Below are positions 42,514 to 50,934 of a stretch of 64,000 nucleotides of DNA, piece by piece. This DNA is from Hellea sp965224755 (lineage in GTDB: Bacteria; Pseudomonadota; Alphaproteobacteria; Caulobacterales; Maricaulaceae), in contig OZ245061.1 of assembly GCA_965224755.1 (NCBI GenBank), forward strand, positions 1,860,001-1,924,000, written 5' to 3'. Under the pieces are notes generated by a model. That model did not search any database. It saw only the letters and a program-made list of their open reading frames with translations, and was not told the DNA's origin. Made by a program: the position numbers and the translations under genes. Position 1 is the stretch's first letter. The number at the start of each line of letters is the position of its first letter.

Positions 42514-43443
42514 CTAATCATCGGCGCCCTTGAGCGTCGCGGCGACTTCTGCCGCAAAATCTTCTTCTTTTTTCTCGATACCTTCGCCGAGGCCCATACG
42601 GACATAGCCGGTCATTTTGATATCGGTTCCGAGAGCCGCAGCTTCGTCTTCGATGACTTTAGCGATAGAGCGTTCACCGTCCATCACAAAAATCTGCGTC
42701 ATCAACACGGATTCTTTGAAAAACTTCGTCATCCGGCCTTCGACCATCTTGTCGACAATGTTTTCAGGCTTGCCGCTCTCAATCGCTTCAGCTTTGAGCA
42801 TAGAGCGCTCTTTATCGACAACCGCTGGGTCAAGATCGTCAACGGACAGCGCCAAAGGGCTTGTCGCCGCAACGTGCATGGCGATTTTCTTGGCTAAATC
42901 TTCGAGTTTGGCTTTATCGCCGGAGGACTCAAGCGCAATCAGAACGCCGATTTTGCCCATGCCGTCTGCGACAGCATTATGGGTGTAACCGGTAACAACG
43001 CCTTCGGTCACTGTCAGCTTGGCCATGCAGCGGAAATTCATATTCTCACCGATTTTCCCGACAAGCTTTTTGAAAAACTCAGTCACTGTGTCGCCGGACG
43101 CCGTAGCCGCATTGGCAAGCTCTGCGCTGGTGTTTACCGTCAGAGCCAGTTTGGCGACCTCGGCCACAGCGGCCTGGAAGCCGTCATTACGGGCCACAAA
43201 ATCGGTTTCGGAATTGATTTCAACCACAGCGCCGGTGTTAGGCGCAAGCGCAACGGCGACAAGGCCTTCAGCGGCAATGCGGCTGGCTTTCTTATCAGCC
43301 TTGGCAATACCTTTTGTACGCAGCCAATCAATGGCAGCTTCGAGATCGCCATTGGTCTCGCTAAGCGCTTTCTTGCAATCCATCATGCCGGCGGATGTTT
43401 TATCGCGCAGTTCTTTGACTAATGCGGCTGTAATCTGAGCCAT
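42514..43443 (-). CDS. tsf: Elongation factor Ts
   Basis: Nucleotide exchange factor for EF-Tu, 309 residues. Both signatures are present: ELRDKTSAGMMDCKKALSE near the start and EINSETDFVARN around residue 76. Core domain repeats and C-terminal segment are complete. It follows rpsB, the universal bacterial order, and is followed by a strong terminator before pyrH. Confidence 0.98.
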   Translation of the reverse strand: MAQITAALVKELRDKTSAGMMDCKKALSETNGDLEAAIDWLRTKGIAKADKKASRIAAEGLVAVALAPNTGAVVEINSETDFVARNDGFQAAVAEVAKLALTVNTSAELANAATASGDTVTEFFKKLVGKIGENMNFRCMAKLTVTEGVVTGYTHNAVADGMGKIGVLIALESSGDKAKLEDLAKKIAMHVAATSPLALSVDDLDPAVVDKERSMLKAEAIESGKPENIVDKMVEGRMTKFFKESVLMTQIFVMDGERSIAKVIEDEAAALGTDIKMTGYVRMGLGEGIEKKEEDFAAEVAATLKGADD

Positions 43444-43525
43444 ATTATTCTCCTATGAGATAGTATTGGGTTTGACCCCCAAATAGGGAGGCCGGGTATA
43501 TTTTTAAAGAGGCGGGAAGCCGGGC

Positions 43526-44905
43526 TTAGAATTCGCCCAATTTGCCTTCGTTTTTCGCGAGCAGGTAATAAAACGTCACGCGGTTTTTCATGCGTGTCGG
43601 TTTCATGGTTTCGCAAACGGCTTTGACCTTTTCCATAGCTGCGTCTTTATCATCAACACCCATTTTCTTTTTCATGAAGCCTTTGACGATGGTGTCCAGT
43701 TCTGTCGCGTCAGTACAAGCGACATATTTGCTGTCTTTATTACTCAAAGACGCGCCAAGATGCTTTTCGATCTTCGTGACAATCTCTGCGTCAACCTTAG
43801 CATCATATTCGCGCGTAACCCGCAGATATTCGGACTCTTCAGCCGCAGGCTCAGCTTTAGCTTTTGGCTCTGGTTTCGCTTTTGGCTTTGGTTCAGCTTT
43901 GGCTTTAGGCTCTGCTTTCGCCTTTGGTTCGGCTTTGGCTTTCGGCTCGGCTTTCGGCTTAGGTTCGGCTTTAGCTTTTGGCTCTGCCTTCTCTTTAGGT
44001 TCAGGCTTGGCTTCAACAACAGGCTCTGCCTTTTCCTTCGGCTCGGCTTTAGCTTTTGGTTCAGGTTTTACTTCAACAACAACTTCAGCTTTAGGCTCAG
44101 TCTTGGCGTCTGCTTTGACCTTAGGCTCCGTTTTGGGATCAGGTTCAGCCGCCAGCATGGCCAGTTCAACAGGATTTTCCGCCGCGCCGAGATCAACACC
44201 AACATTGGCTTGCGCCTCTGTCATGCCGTCAAGCACGGCGTCGGCGATCAATTCACAGTAAAGTTGGATCGCGCGGGCCGCATCATCATTGCCGGGAATT
44301 GGGAAATCTGCATCTTCCGGATTACAATTGGAATCCAAAATAGCAATAACCGGTATATTCAGGCGGCGGGCCTCTTTAATGGCGATGCCTTCTTTATTAG
44401 TATCGATAACGAACATCAGATCAGGCTTGCCGCCCATATCCTTGATACCGCCAAGCGCTTTATCGAGCTTACCGAGCTCGCGCGTTAATTTCAGGTTTTC
44501 TTTCTTGGTCAAGCCTGTTTCTGACCCTTCTTCACCGAAGATGGTTTCAAGCTCACGCAAACGCTTGATCGAGCCTGAAATAGTTTGCCAATTTGTCAAC
44601 ATACCACCCAGCCAGCGGTGATTAACGTAATATTGCGCGCAGCGCGTGGCGGCGGTCGCTACAGGGTCAGAGGCCGGGCGTTTCGTCCCGACGAATAATA
44701 CACGTCCGCCTTTGGCGGCAACATCGCGCACTTGCACGAGGGCTTGGTGCAATAAAGGCACGGTTTGCGAAAGATCGAGAATATGGATGCCGGAGCGCGC
44801 GCCAAAGATATAAGGCGCCATTTTCGGGTTCCAACGATGGGTCTGATGACCGAAATGAACACCAGCTTCGAGCAGCTGCCGCATTGAAAATTCTGGTAAA
44901 GCCAT
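43526..44905 (-). CDS. rpsB: Ribosomal protein S2 with repeat linker and DUF2853-like C-terminal domain
   Basis: A 459-residue protein, far longer than the usual 240-260. Residues 1-228 are ordinary S2 (LLEAGVHFGHQTHRWNPKM; YVNHRWLGGMLTNW). Residues about 255-357 are a low-complexity linker of Ala, Glu, Pro and Lys with repeats of the type AEPKAKAEPK. Residues about 358-459 match a DUF2853-like domain (DAEIVTKIEKHLG...; C-terminal NRVTFYYLLAKNEGK). The frame is open throughout with good codon use. The ATG at 44905 has AGGAGA before it; in-frame sequence upstream is leader. Alaphaproteobacterial S2 proteins often have acidic or Ala/Pro tails, but a folded added domain is unusual. Confidence 0.95.
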   Translation of the reverse strand: MALPEFSMRQLLEAGVHFGHQTHRWNPKMAPYIFGARSGIHILDLSQTVPLLHQALVQVRDVAAKGGRVLFVGTKRPASDPVATAATRCAQYYVNHRWLGGMLTNWQTISGSIKRLRELETIFGEEGSETGLTKKENLKLTRELGKLDKALGGIKDMGGKPDLMFVIDTNKEGIAIKEARRLNIPVIAILDSNCNPEDADFPIPGNDDAARAIQLYCELIADAVLDGMTEAQANVGVDLGAAENPVELAMLAAEPDPKTEPKVKADAKTEPKAEVVVEVKPEPKAKAEPKEKAEPVVEAKPEPKEKAEPKAKAEPKPKAEPKAKAEPKAKAEPKAKAEPKPKAKPEPKAKAEPAAEESEYLRVTREYDAKVDAEIVTKIEKHLGASLSNKDSKYVACTDATELDTIVKGFMKKKMGVDDKDAAMEKVKAVCETMKPTRMKNRVTFYYLLAKNEGKLGEF

Positions 44906-45012
44906 GGATATCTCCTGTTTCCGGTTGGCCAAGTGCAGGGTGTGGAGACATTTGTCCCACCGGAATTGATGAAGGGCTATATGCCAAACACCATCACCTA
45001 CACGCGATTTAA
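44906..45012 (-). promoter_or_regulatory. Structured leader of rpsB
   Basis: About 105 bases of probable 5' leader. TTCCGGT (44919-44925) pairs with ACCGGAA (44959-44965), and inside it GTGGAGAC pairs with GTCCCAC around an ATTT loop; the two helices share two bases. The outer stem ends four bases from the AGGAGA ribosome binding site. This could be a site for S2 autoregulation, but no known leader motif was recognised. The rest of the 319-base gap to dnaE holds a promoter and a repeat. Confidence 0.4.
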
Positions 45013-45018
45013 GCGCGC

Positions 45019-45046
45019 CGTATAGCGGGGATTCGGAAGATTGCAA
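45019..45046 (-). promoter_or_regulatory. Likely promoter of rpsB
   Basis: On the minus strand TTGCAA (45046-45041) and TATACG (45024-45019) are spaced by 16 bases. The position suits a transcript with a leader of about 105 bases. Close to the alphaproteobacterial housekeeping consensus. Confidence 0.55.
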
Positions 45047-45072
45047 GGGGTTTATTCTCCCGCCCATCTTCC

Positions 45073-45181
45073 CCTGTCATTTCGCACTTGACGCGGAAGG
45101 TCGAGCCTTTGCGAACGCCCTTTCGTTCAGCCCTCAACCTCTCGGCCTTCCGGGTTCTGCTGCGCAGCCCGGAATGACAGG
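45073..45181. repeat. Intergenic inverted repeat between dnaE and rpsB
   Basis: CCTGTCATTTCGC at the left end is nearly complementary to CCCGGAATGACAGG at the right end, with internal CGAGCCTTTGCGAACGCC/CTCGGCC-type arms. It resembles the common TGTCATTCC...GGAATGACA hairpins of alphaproteobacteria and differs from families 1 and 2. It lies after the dnaE stop and before the rpsB promoter. Confidence 0.65.
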
Positions 45182-45224
45182 ATAGGGTCATTACATGGTT
45201 CATCCTTATGATGGCGGATAGACT

Positions 45225-48200
45225 CTAAGCCGCGATTTCTTCGATCAATTCCACTGCTTTGTTCGCTTTGATGGCTTTTTGTATGGCCGGGTCGATCCCG
45301 TAGCGGCCACCCAGCCGCCAATGGCCTTCGCGCGAGCCGTCCAGCGGGGCTAAGATTTCGACATAGCCTTGGGTCTTTGACGGGGCGGCTTTGAGGGTTT
45401 CGAGCGTTTTTTGTAGCTCGTCCAGCGTTTCAATGCTGGCGCTGCGCAGACGGATTTTTAGCCCCTTTATAAGTGAGGCCTCTCCTGTGAGTTCGAGAGA
45501 GGCCACACTATTGGCAAAGAGGCGGATCTCGCCCTCCCGATCTTCGGCTTTAACATTCATTTCGACCAAGGCCCCGGCTTCAAGAATGGAGCGGTTGGCG
45601 ACCAGTAAGTCTTCGCCGACCAGCACCTCAAAATCCCCTGTCGGGTCGGAGATATTGACAAAAGCAAAGCGCCTGCCGCGCTTGCTCATCCGTTCTTGCC
45701 GTTTGCGCACTACTCCGGCCAGACGTAGAGCCCGCGCCCCTGATCTGTAGCGCTCTTCGATATCAGCAGACATGACCGCCTTTTTACGCGCCAGTAGCGG
45801 CAGATAAGTCTCCAGCGGGTGCCCGCCGAGATAAAACCCTATCGCGCCTAATTCGTGATCGAGCTGCTCGACATTACTCCACGGCGCGGGTTCGGGCAGT
45901 TCGGGCTCCGCCATTATGTCCACCGCGTCGCCGAAGAGATTGCCCATAGCGGAGTCTTTTTCCTGCGCAGTTCTCGCGCCAATAGCCTGTAATTGAGCCG
46001 CCGAAGCCAAGGCCTTAGCGCGGTTTGACTCAAGACAATCAAACGCCCCGCCGCGCGCAAGATTTTCAAAAGCGCGCTTATTGACGATGCGCGTATCAAC
46101 GCGGCGGGCAAAATCAAACAGGTCTTTATACCCCCCGCCTTCCTCGCGGATATCGACAACATGGCGCATGGCTTCGACGCCGACATTTTTCAACGCGCCC
46201 AGCGCATATAGAACCTTGCCATCTGCAACATCGAAGTCTGCCATAGAACGGTTGACGCAAGGCGGCTCTATTTGCATTTCCATACGCTTGGCCTCTTGGA
46301 AAAACTGCGCGAGCTTTTCGACATTAGCGATATCAAGGCTCATGATCGCAGCGATAAATTCTGTCGGGTGCATCGCTTTGAGATAGGCCGTCTGGAACGA
46401 AATCATCGCGTAAGCGGCGGCGTGGGATTTGTTAAAACCGTAACCGGCAAATTCATTGACCAAATCGAAAATATCATTGGCAAGATGCGGATCGACATTG
46501 TTTTTCGCGGCCCCGTCAACAAAATGCGAGCGCTGCCTGTCCATCTCGGCCTGATCTTTTTTGCCCATCGCGCGGCGCAGCATATCGGCCTCTCCGAGCG
46601 AATAGCCCGACAATACCTGCGCAATCTGCATCACCTGTTCCTGATAGATGATAATCCCGTAAGTCTCTTTGAGTATCTCTTCGAGGCTTTCATGCGGGTA
46701 TTTAATCGGGGCGCGGCCATATTTACGGTCAATATAATTGCCGATATTCTTCATCGGGCCGGGGCGGTAGAGCGAGATAAGCGCGGTGAGCTCTTCGATG
46801 GAATCGGGCGCCATCTTTCTAAGAACATCGCGCATGCCCGAACTTTCAAGCTGGAACACCCCCGCCGACAACCCGTCCGCCAAGGGCTTATAGGCTTCGG
46901 GTGTATCCGTATTGATAGTATCAAGATCAACTTCAATACCCTGCACACGCAGATATTTCAGGCAACGATCAATCACCGTCAGAGTTTTGAGGCCGAGAAA
47001 GTCAAATTTCACAAGCCCGGCTTTTTCCGCCCATTTCATGGTAAATTGCGTCGCTGGAATATCCGAGCGCGGATCGCGGTAGAGCGGGACAAGTTGCGTT
47101 AAAGGGCGATCGCCGATAACCACGCCCGCCGCATGGGTTGAAGCATTACGGTAAAGGCCTTCGAGCTTTAAAGCCGTTTCGAGCAGGCGGCGCACAGCCG
47201 GCTCAGTAGCCTGTGCCTCGCGCAGTCCTTTTTCCATTTTTATCGCTTCGCCCAAGGTGACGGGATTTGCCGGATTGGACGGCACGAGTTTGGCAAGACG
47301 GTCAACCTGCCCAGTGGCATTTGCATCACCCGCCCAACATCGCGCACCACGGCGCGGGCTTGCAGGGTTCCGAAGGTGATAATATGAGCCACTTGGTCGG
47401 CGCCGTATTTTTCCTGCACATATTTGATGACTTCGCCGCGCCTCTCCTGACAAAAGTCGATATCGAAATCAGGCATGGAAACACGTTCGGGATTGAGAAA
47501 GCGCTCAAACAGTAGCCCATATTTCAGCGGATCAAGATCGGTAATCGTCAAAGCCCAAGCGACAACAGAGCCCGCGCCAGAACCCCGGCCGGGGCCGACC
47601 GGAATGCCTTTGCCTTTGGCCCAAGTAATAAAATCCGCAACGATGAGGAAATAGCCGGGAAATCCCATCTGTTTGATGACGTTCAGTTCAAAGTCCAGCC
47701 GCTCGAAATAGGCCTCTTCCGTGGCCGAAAGTTCGATCTTTTCAAGCCGCGCTTTCAGGCCCTCGCGCGCTTGATCGGCGAGGATATCGCCTTCGCTCTG
47801 CGAGCCATCGTCAAAATTTGGCAGAATTGGCTCGCGCCCCTCGGACTTAAAGGCGCAGCGCATGGCAATATCTACAGTATTTTCAAGAGCTTCTGGTAGG
47901 TCTTTAAACAGTTCTACCATTTCTTCAGGTGCTTTGAAATAGTGTTCCCTCGTCACCTGACGGCGGTCTTTTTCAAGGATGTAGGAGCCTTCGGAAATCG
48001 CGAGCAGCGCGTCATGAGCCTGATGAATATCAGGGTCGAGGAAGTAAGGCTCATTAGACGCGACAAGCGGTAAGTTTTTCTTATAAGCCCAGTCGATCAA
48101 AACCTTCTCAGCTTCAAGTTCATGCGGCAGGTCGTGACGCTGTAATTCCACGTAAAGCCGTTTTGGGTAAATCTCGGCAAGCTTATCCAGCCACGCCTCA

Positions 48201-48679
48201 GCTTCTGCCAGCCTGCCCTGACAAATCAGCTTATTCAGCGCCCCGTCCGGCCCGCCCGTTAGCGCAATCACGCCTTCGCTTAGGCTTTCCAATCGCGCCG
48301 CTTTCACATGCGGTAGGTCTGTCGCCGCAACATCGAGAAAAGCGGCACTTGAAAGCTCCATGAGATGGCCATAGCCGCGCTCATTTTGGGCGAGTAGCGC
48401 AAGAGTGCCGTCCGGGTCTTTGCGCAGCTGTCCGGGCTGGTCATCAATCTCCAGATCAAGGCTGAGCGTGACGCCGATAATGGGCTGAATGCCGTGAGAG
48501 GCGAGCGTATCGGAAAACTCCAGCGCCCCGCACATATTATTGGTGTCGGTCAGCGCCAATGCTGGCATCCGCATTTCGCGGCAGCGCGCAGCGGTTTGCT
48601 TTATGCGCAAGGCGCCTTCAAGGATTGAATAAGGCGAACGGGAGCGCAGATGCACAAAGACAGGCTTTTTCGCCGCCAT
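45225..48679 (-). CDS. dnaE: DNA polymerase III alpha subunit, reading frame broken by one missing base
   Basis: The replicative polymerase, about 1151 residues if one base is restored. The N-terminal PHP region starts FVHLRSRSPYSILEGAL; the catalytic palm has PVGPGRGSGAGSVVAWAL and SMPDFDIDFCQERR, followed by FGTLQARAVVRDVGRVM; tau/clamp-binding and OB-fold regions follow in the second part. The first frame runs to about 47310, the second continues from there; both match the family without loss except for one base near 47308-47313 (a G or C in the GGGC context). The ATG at 48679 has GGGAAG before it. A 30-codon LexA-controlled gene lies 27 bases upstream, so SOS transcription may enter dnaE. 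Confidence 0.93.
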
Positions 48680-48706
48680 ATCACTTCCCAAACTATAGCG
48701 GCAGAG

Positions 48707-48799
48707 TTAACCACCCAAAACCATCATCCACATTGTCATCACCGTGACGAATCCTGCCATCACCATACCCGCGCTCACATCCATAACAAGTTGCTTCAT
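48707..48799 (-). CDS. 30-residue LexA-controlled membrane peptide, candidate SidA-type division inhibitor
   Basis: A 30-codon frame with a good ribosome binding site (GAGGATA, spacing about 6) and a proper start and stop. It encodes a short MKQLVMD start, one hydrophobic helix (about residues 8-28) with eight Met and a single Trp (W24), and a GG end. Its promoter carries a perfect LexA box. Size, single inner-membrane helix, SOS control and position before dnaE recall SidA of Caulobacter crescentus, a 29-residue inhibitor of cell division acting on FtsW/FtsN. Sequence identity to SidA could not be checked. It would be made only after DNA damage. Confidence 0.75.
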   Translation of the reverse strand: MKQLVMDVSAGMVMAGFVTVMTMWMMVLGG

Positions 48800-48827
48800 A
48801 TCACTTATCCTCAATAATACTTCATAT

Positions 48828-48866
48828 GTTCATGTTATGTTCTATACATATTATTACGAATGTCAA
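48828..48866 (-). promoter_or_regulatory. SOS promoter with LexA box before the small gene and dnaE
   Basis: On the minus strand TTGACA (48866-48861) and TAGAAC (48844-48839) are spaced by 16 bases. GAAC-ATAACAT-GAAC (48842-48828) is a perfect LexA box that covers the -10 and the start point. The transcript would begin about 30 bases before the small gene. The lexA promoter at 23941-23968 has the same -35, spacing and -10. Confidence 0.88.
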
Positions 48867-48922
48867 CTAGGCTTGTATCAAAGCTCTGGACAGTCGGCTT
48901 TCACTTTCGCATAGCCTTGCCT

Positions 48923-50230
48923 ATGACCCAATTTTACACACCCCGCGATGCCGCAGCCGTTATCATTGCCAATATGGTGGGCGTTGGCGTGTTTACGACT
49001 ATTGGCTTTCAACTCGTCGAGATTCACTCCGCTTTCGCTATTTTGATGCTCTGGGTCATTGGCGGTATTGCTGCGCTTTGCGGGGCGGCGACTTATGCCG
49101 AACTTGGCGCCAGCCTGCCGCGCTCGGGCGGAGAGTATAATTTCCTTGGCGAAATTTATCATCCTATGGCCGGATTTATTTCGGGCTGGGTTTCTGCCAC
49201 GATTGGGTTTGCCGCCCCTATAGCCGCCGTCGCCCTCGCTTTTGGCAAATATAGCCTCGCCGCAGCGCCGGGCACATATGGCCTTATCTGGGAAAAGGGG
49301 CTTGCCTGCGCGCTCGTCATTCTCGTGGCTTGGGTGCATGGCCGCACCCATAAAAGCAGCGGCGGCTTTCAAAGATACTCAACCTGGCTCAAAGTCGTCT
49401 TAATTTTGGCATTTTGCGCGGCTGCCTTAATTTTCGTAAAAGACCCGCAACCGATCAGCTTGATGCCTACAGCCGAGGATTTTAAAATTATGAGCTCCCC
49501 CGCCTTTGGCGTCGCGCTTATTTTCGGCACATATGCCTATACAGGTTGGAACGCGGCGACCTATATTAGCGGCGAGCTTGAAAACCCACAAAAAAGCCTA
49601 CCCAAAGTTCTGCTCTGGGGCACAGGGCTTGTCATCTTCCTCTATGTTCTGCTCAATTTTGTTTTTCTCTATGCAGCGCCAGCCGACGAACTCACAGGAC
49701 AAGTCGAGATTGGCTATATTGCAGCCACACATATTTTCGGAGAAGGCGGCGGGCGTATCGCCGGGGCCATGCTGGGGCTTATGTTGATATCTACAGTTAG
49801 CGCGATGACATTAGGCGGGCCTCGCGCCTTGCAGATGATTGGCGAAGATTTCAAAGCTTTGAAATTTCTTGGTAAGGTCAATGAAGACGGCTTACCGACA
49901 ACAGCGATTTACATACAATCCATCATTGCGCTGATCTTTATCATAACCTCAAGCTTCGAAACTATCTTGGTTTTTGCAGCGTCCATGCTGGCGCTAAATA
50001 GCTTTCTGGCCATTCTTGGCGTCTTTATTCTGCGCTGGAAACGCCCCGACCTCCCCCGCCCTTACAAAACATGGGGCTATCCGATAACCCCGCTCATCTA
50101 TCTCGGCATTACAGGCTTCATGCTGGTTTTCGTGATTATGGATAAGCCGAAACAAGCATTGTTTGGATTGGGCGTTATTATCTTCGGGGCCTTGTTCTAT
50201 CTCGTGGCAGAAAAGCTGAGCCGCGATTAA
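48923..50230 (+). CDS. APC-family amino acid permease
   Basis: A 435-residue transporter with about twelve hydrophobic segments. The N-terminus after the ATG at 48923 has AAAVIIANMVGVGVFTTIGF, the unwound-helix glycine motif of APC-superfamily transporters, and GGEYNFLGEIYHPMAGF follows. Substrate not predictable. A longer frame from 48860 would start within the SOS promoter region of the divergent gene and is less likely. It converges on lolD with a four-base overlap. Confidence 0.9.
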   Translation: MTQFYTPRDAAAVIIANMVGVGVFTTIGFQLVEIHSAFAILMLWVIGGIAALCGAATYAELGASLPRSGGEYNFLGEIYHPMAGFISGWVSATIGFAAPIAAVALAFGKYSLAAAPGTYGLIWEKGLACALVILVAWVHGRTHKSSGGFQRYSTWLKVVLILAFCAAALIFVKDPQPISLMPTAEDFKIMSSPAFGVALIFGTYAYTGWNAATYISGELENPQKSLPKVLLWGTGLVIFLYVLLNFVFLYAAPADELTGQVEIGYIAATHIFGEGGGRIAGAMLGLMLISTVSAMTLGGPRALQMIGEDFKALKFLGKVNEDGLPTTAIYIQSIIALIFIITSSFETILVFAASMLALNSFLAILGVFILRWKRPDLPRPYKTWGYPITPLIYLGITGFMLVFVIMDKPKQALFGLGVIIFGALFYLVAEKLSRD

Positions 50231-50928
50231 GGGCGCTGCGCCTCTGTCAAAGGCACGACTAGCCCCTCGCGTACCGTAAATACCCTATCCATATAGCGGG
50301 TTAGTTCCATATTATGGGTCGCCACTAATGCGGAAACACCTTCGAGGCGGGTGAGGTCAAACAGGCTTTGAAAAACATTGCCAGAGGTGTTGGGGTCGAG
50401 GTTGCCTGTCGGTTCATCGGCGAGCAGGATTTGCGGTTTATTGGCAATAGCGCGGGCAATGGCGACGCGCTGCTGTTCCCCGCCTGACATCTGGCTTGGC
50501 TTGTGATGGGTGCGCTCGGCAAGCCCCATAATACCAAGCAAACGCCGCGCTTCAGCCTCAGCGGCCTTATGGCTCTTGCCCGCAATCATTTGCGGAATGG
50601 CGACATTATCCAGCGCAGAGAACTCTTTTTGCAAATGATGGAATTGATAGACCACGCCAATGGTTTCGCGGCGAATGGCCGTGCGCTCATCATCGGGCAG
50701 TTTCAAGCACTCCCGGCCATTGATAAAGACCTCGCCCGCATTGGGTTTTTCCAAAAGTCCTGCCGCGTGGAGCAATGTCGATTTCCCCGAACCTGACGGC
50801 CCTATAAGACCAACCATCTCGCCGGGATAGATATCAATATCCGCCCCCGTCAGGACATGCAGCATCGCCGTTCCGGATTTATAGGAACGGTGCAGATTGC
50901 GAACGGAAAGTATCGGGCGCCTACTCAT
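50227..50928 (-). CDS. lolD: Lipoprotein-releasing ABC transporter ATPase LolD
   Basis: ATP-binding subunit of the LolCDE machine that extracts lipoproteins from the inner membrane, 233 residues. Walker A GPSGSGKSTLL, the MacB/LolD-type MSGGEQQRVAIARA signature, Walker B ILLADEPTGNLD and the switch His in ALVATHNMEL are all present. It starts six bases after the end of the permease gene lolC. Confidence 0.96.
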   Translation of the reverse strand: MSRRPILSVRNLHRSYKSGTAMLHVLTGADIDIYPGEMVGLIGPSGSGKSTLLHAAGLLEKPNAGEVFINGRECLKLPDDERTAIRRETIGVVYQFHHLQKEFSALDNVAIPQMIAGKSHKAAEAEARRLLGIMGLAERTHHKPSQMSGGEQQRVAIARAIANKPQILLADEPTGNLDPNTSGNVFQSLFDLTRLEGVSALVATHNMELTRYMDRVFTVREGLVVPLTEAQRP

Positions 50929-50934
50929 AACCTG

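Noticed and set aside
43835..44143. Tandem repeats as a possible CRISPR array
   Set aside because: Repeats are in phase with the S2 reading frame, without unique spacers, and encode a regular AEPK linker.
43590..44488. Two long plus-strand open frames antisense to rpsB
   Set aside because: They mirror the AEPK repeat tract and give low-complexity Phe/Ser/Leu-rich products without a ribosome binding site; S2 on the other strand is certain.
46272..47102. 276-codon plus-strand frame inside dnaE
   Set aside because: Antisense to conserved polymerase sequence, no family features; a shadow frame.
47300..47320. Programmed ribosomal frameshift in dnaE
   Set aside because: No slippery heptamer, internal ribosome binding site or stem-loop was seen at the junction; a missing base is simpler.
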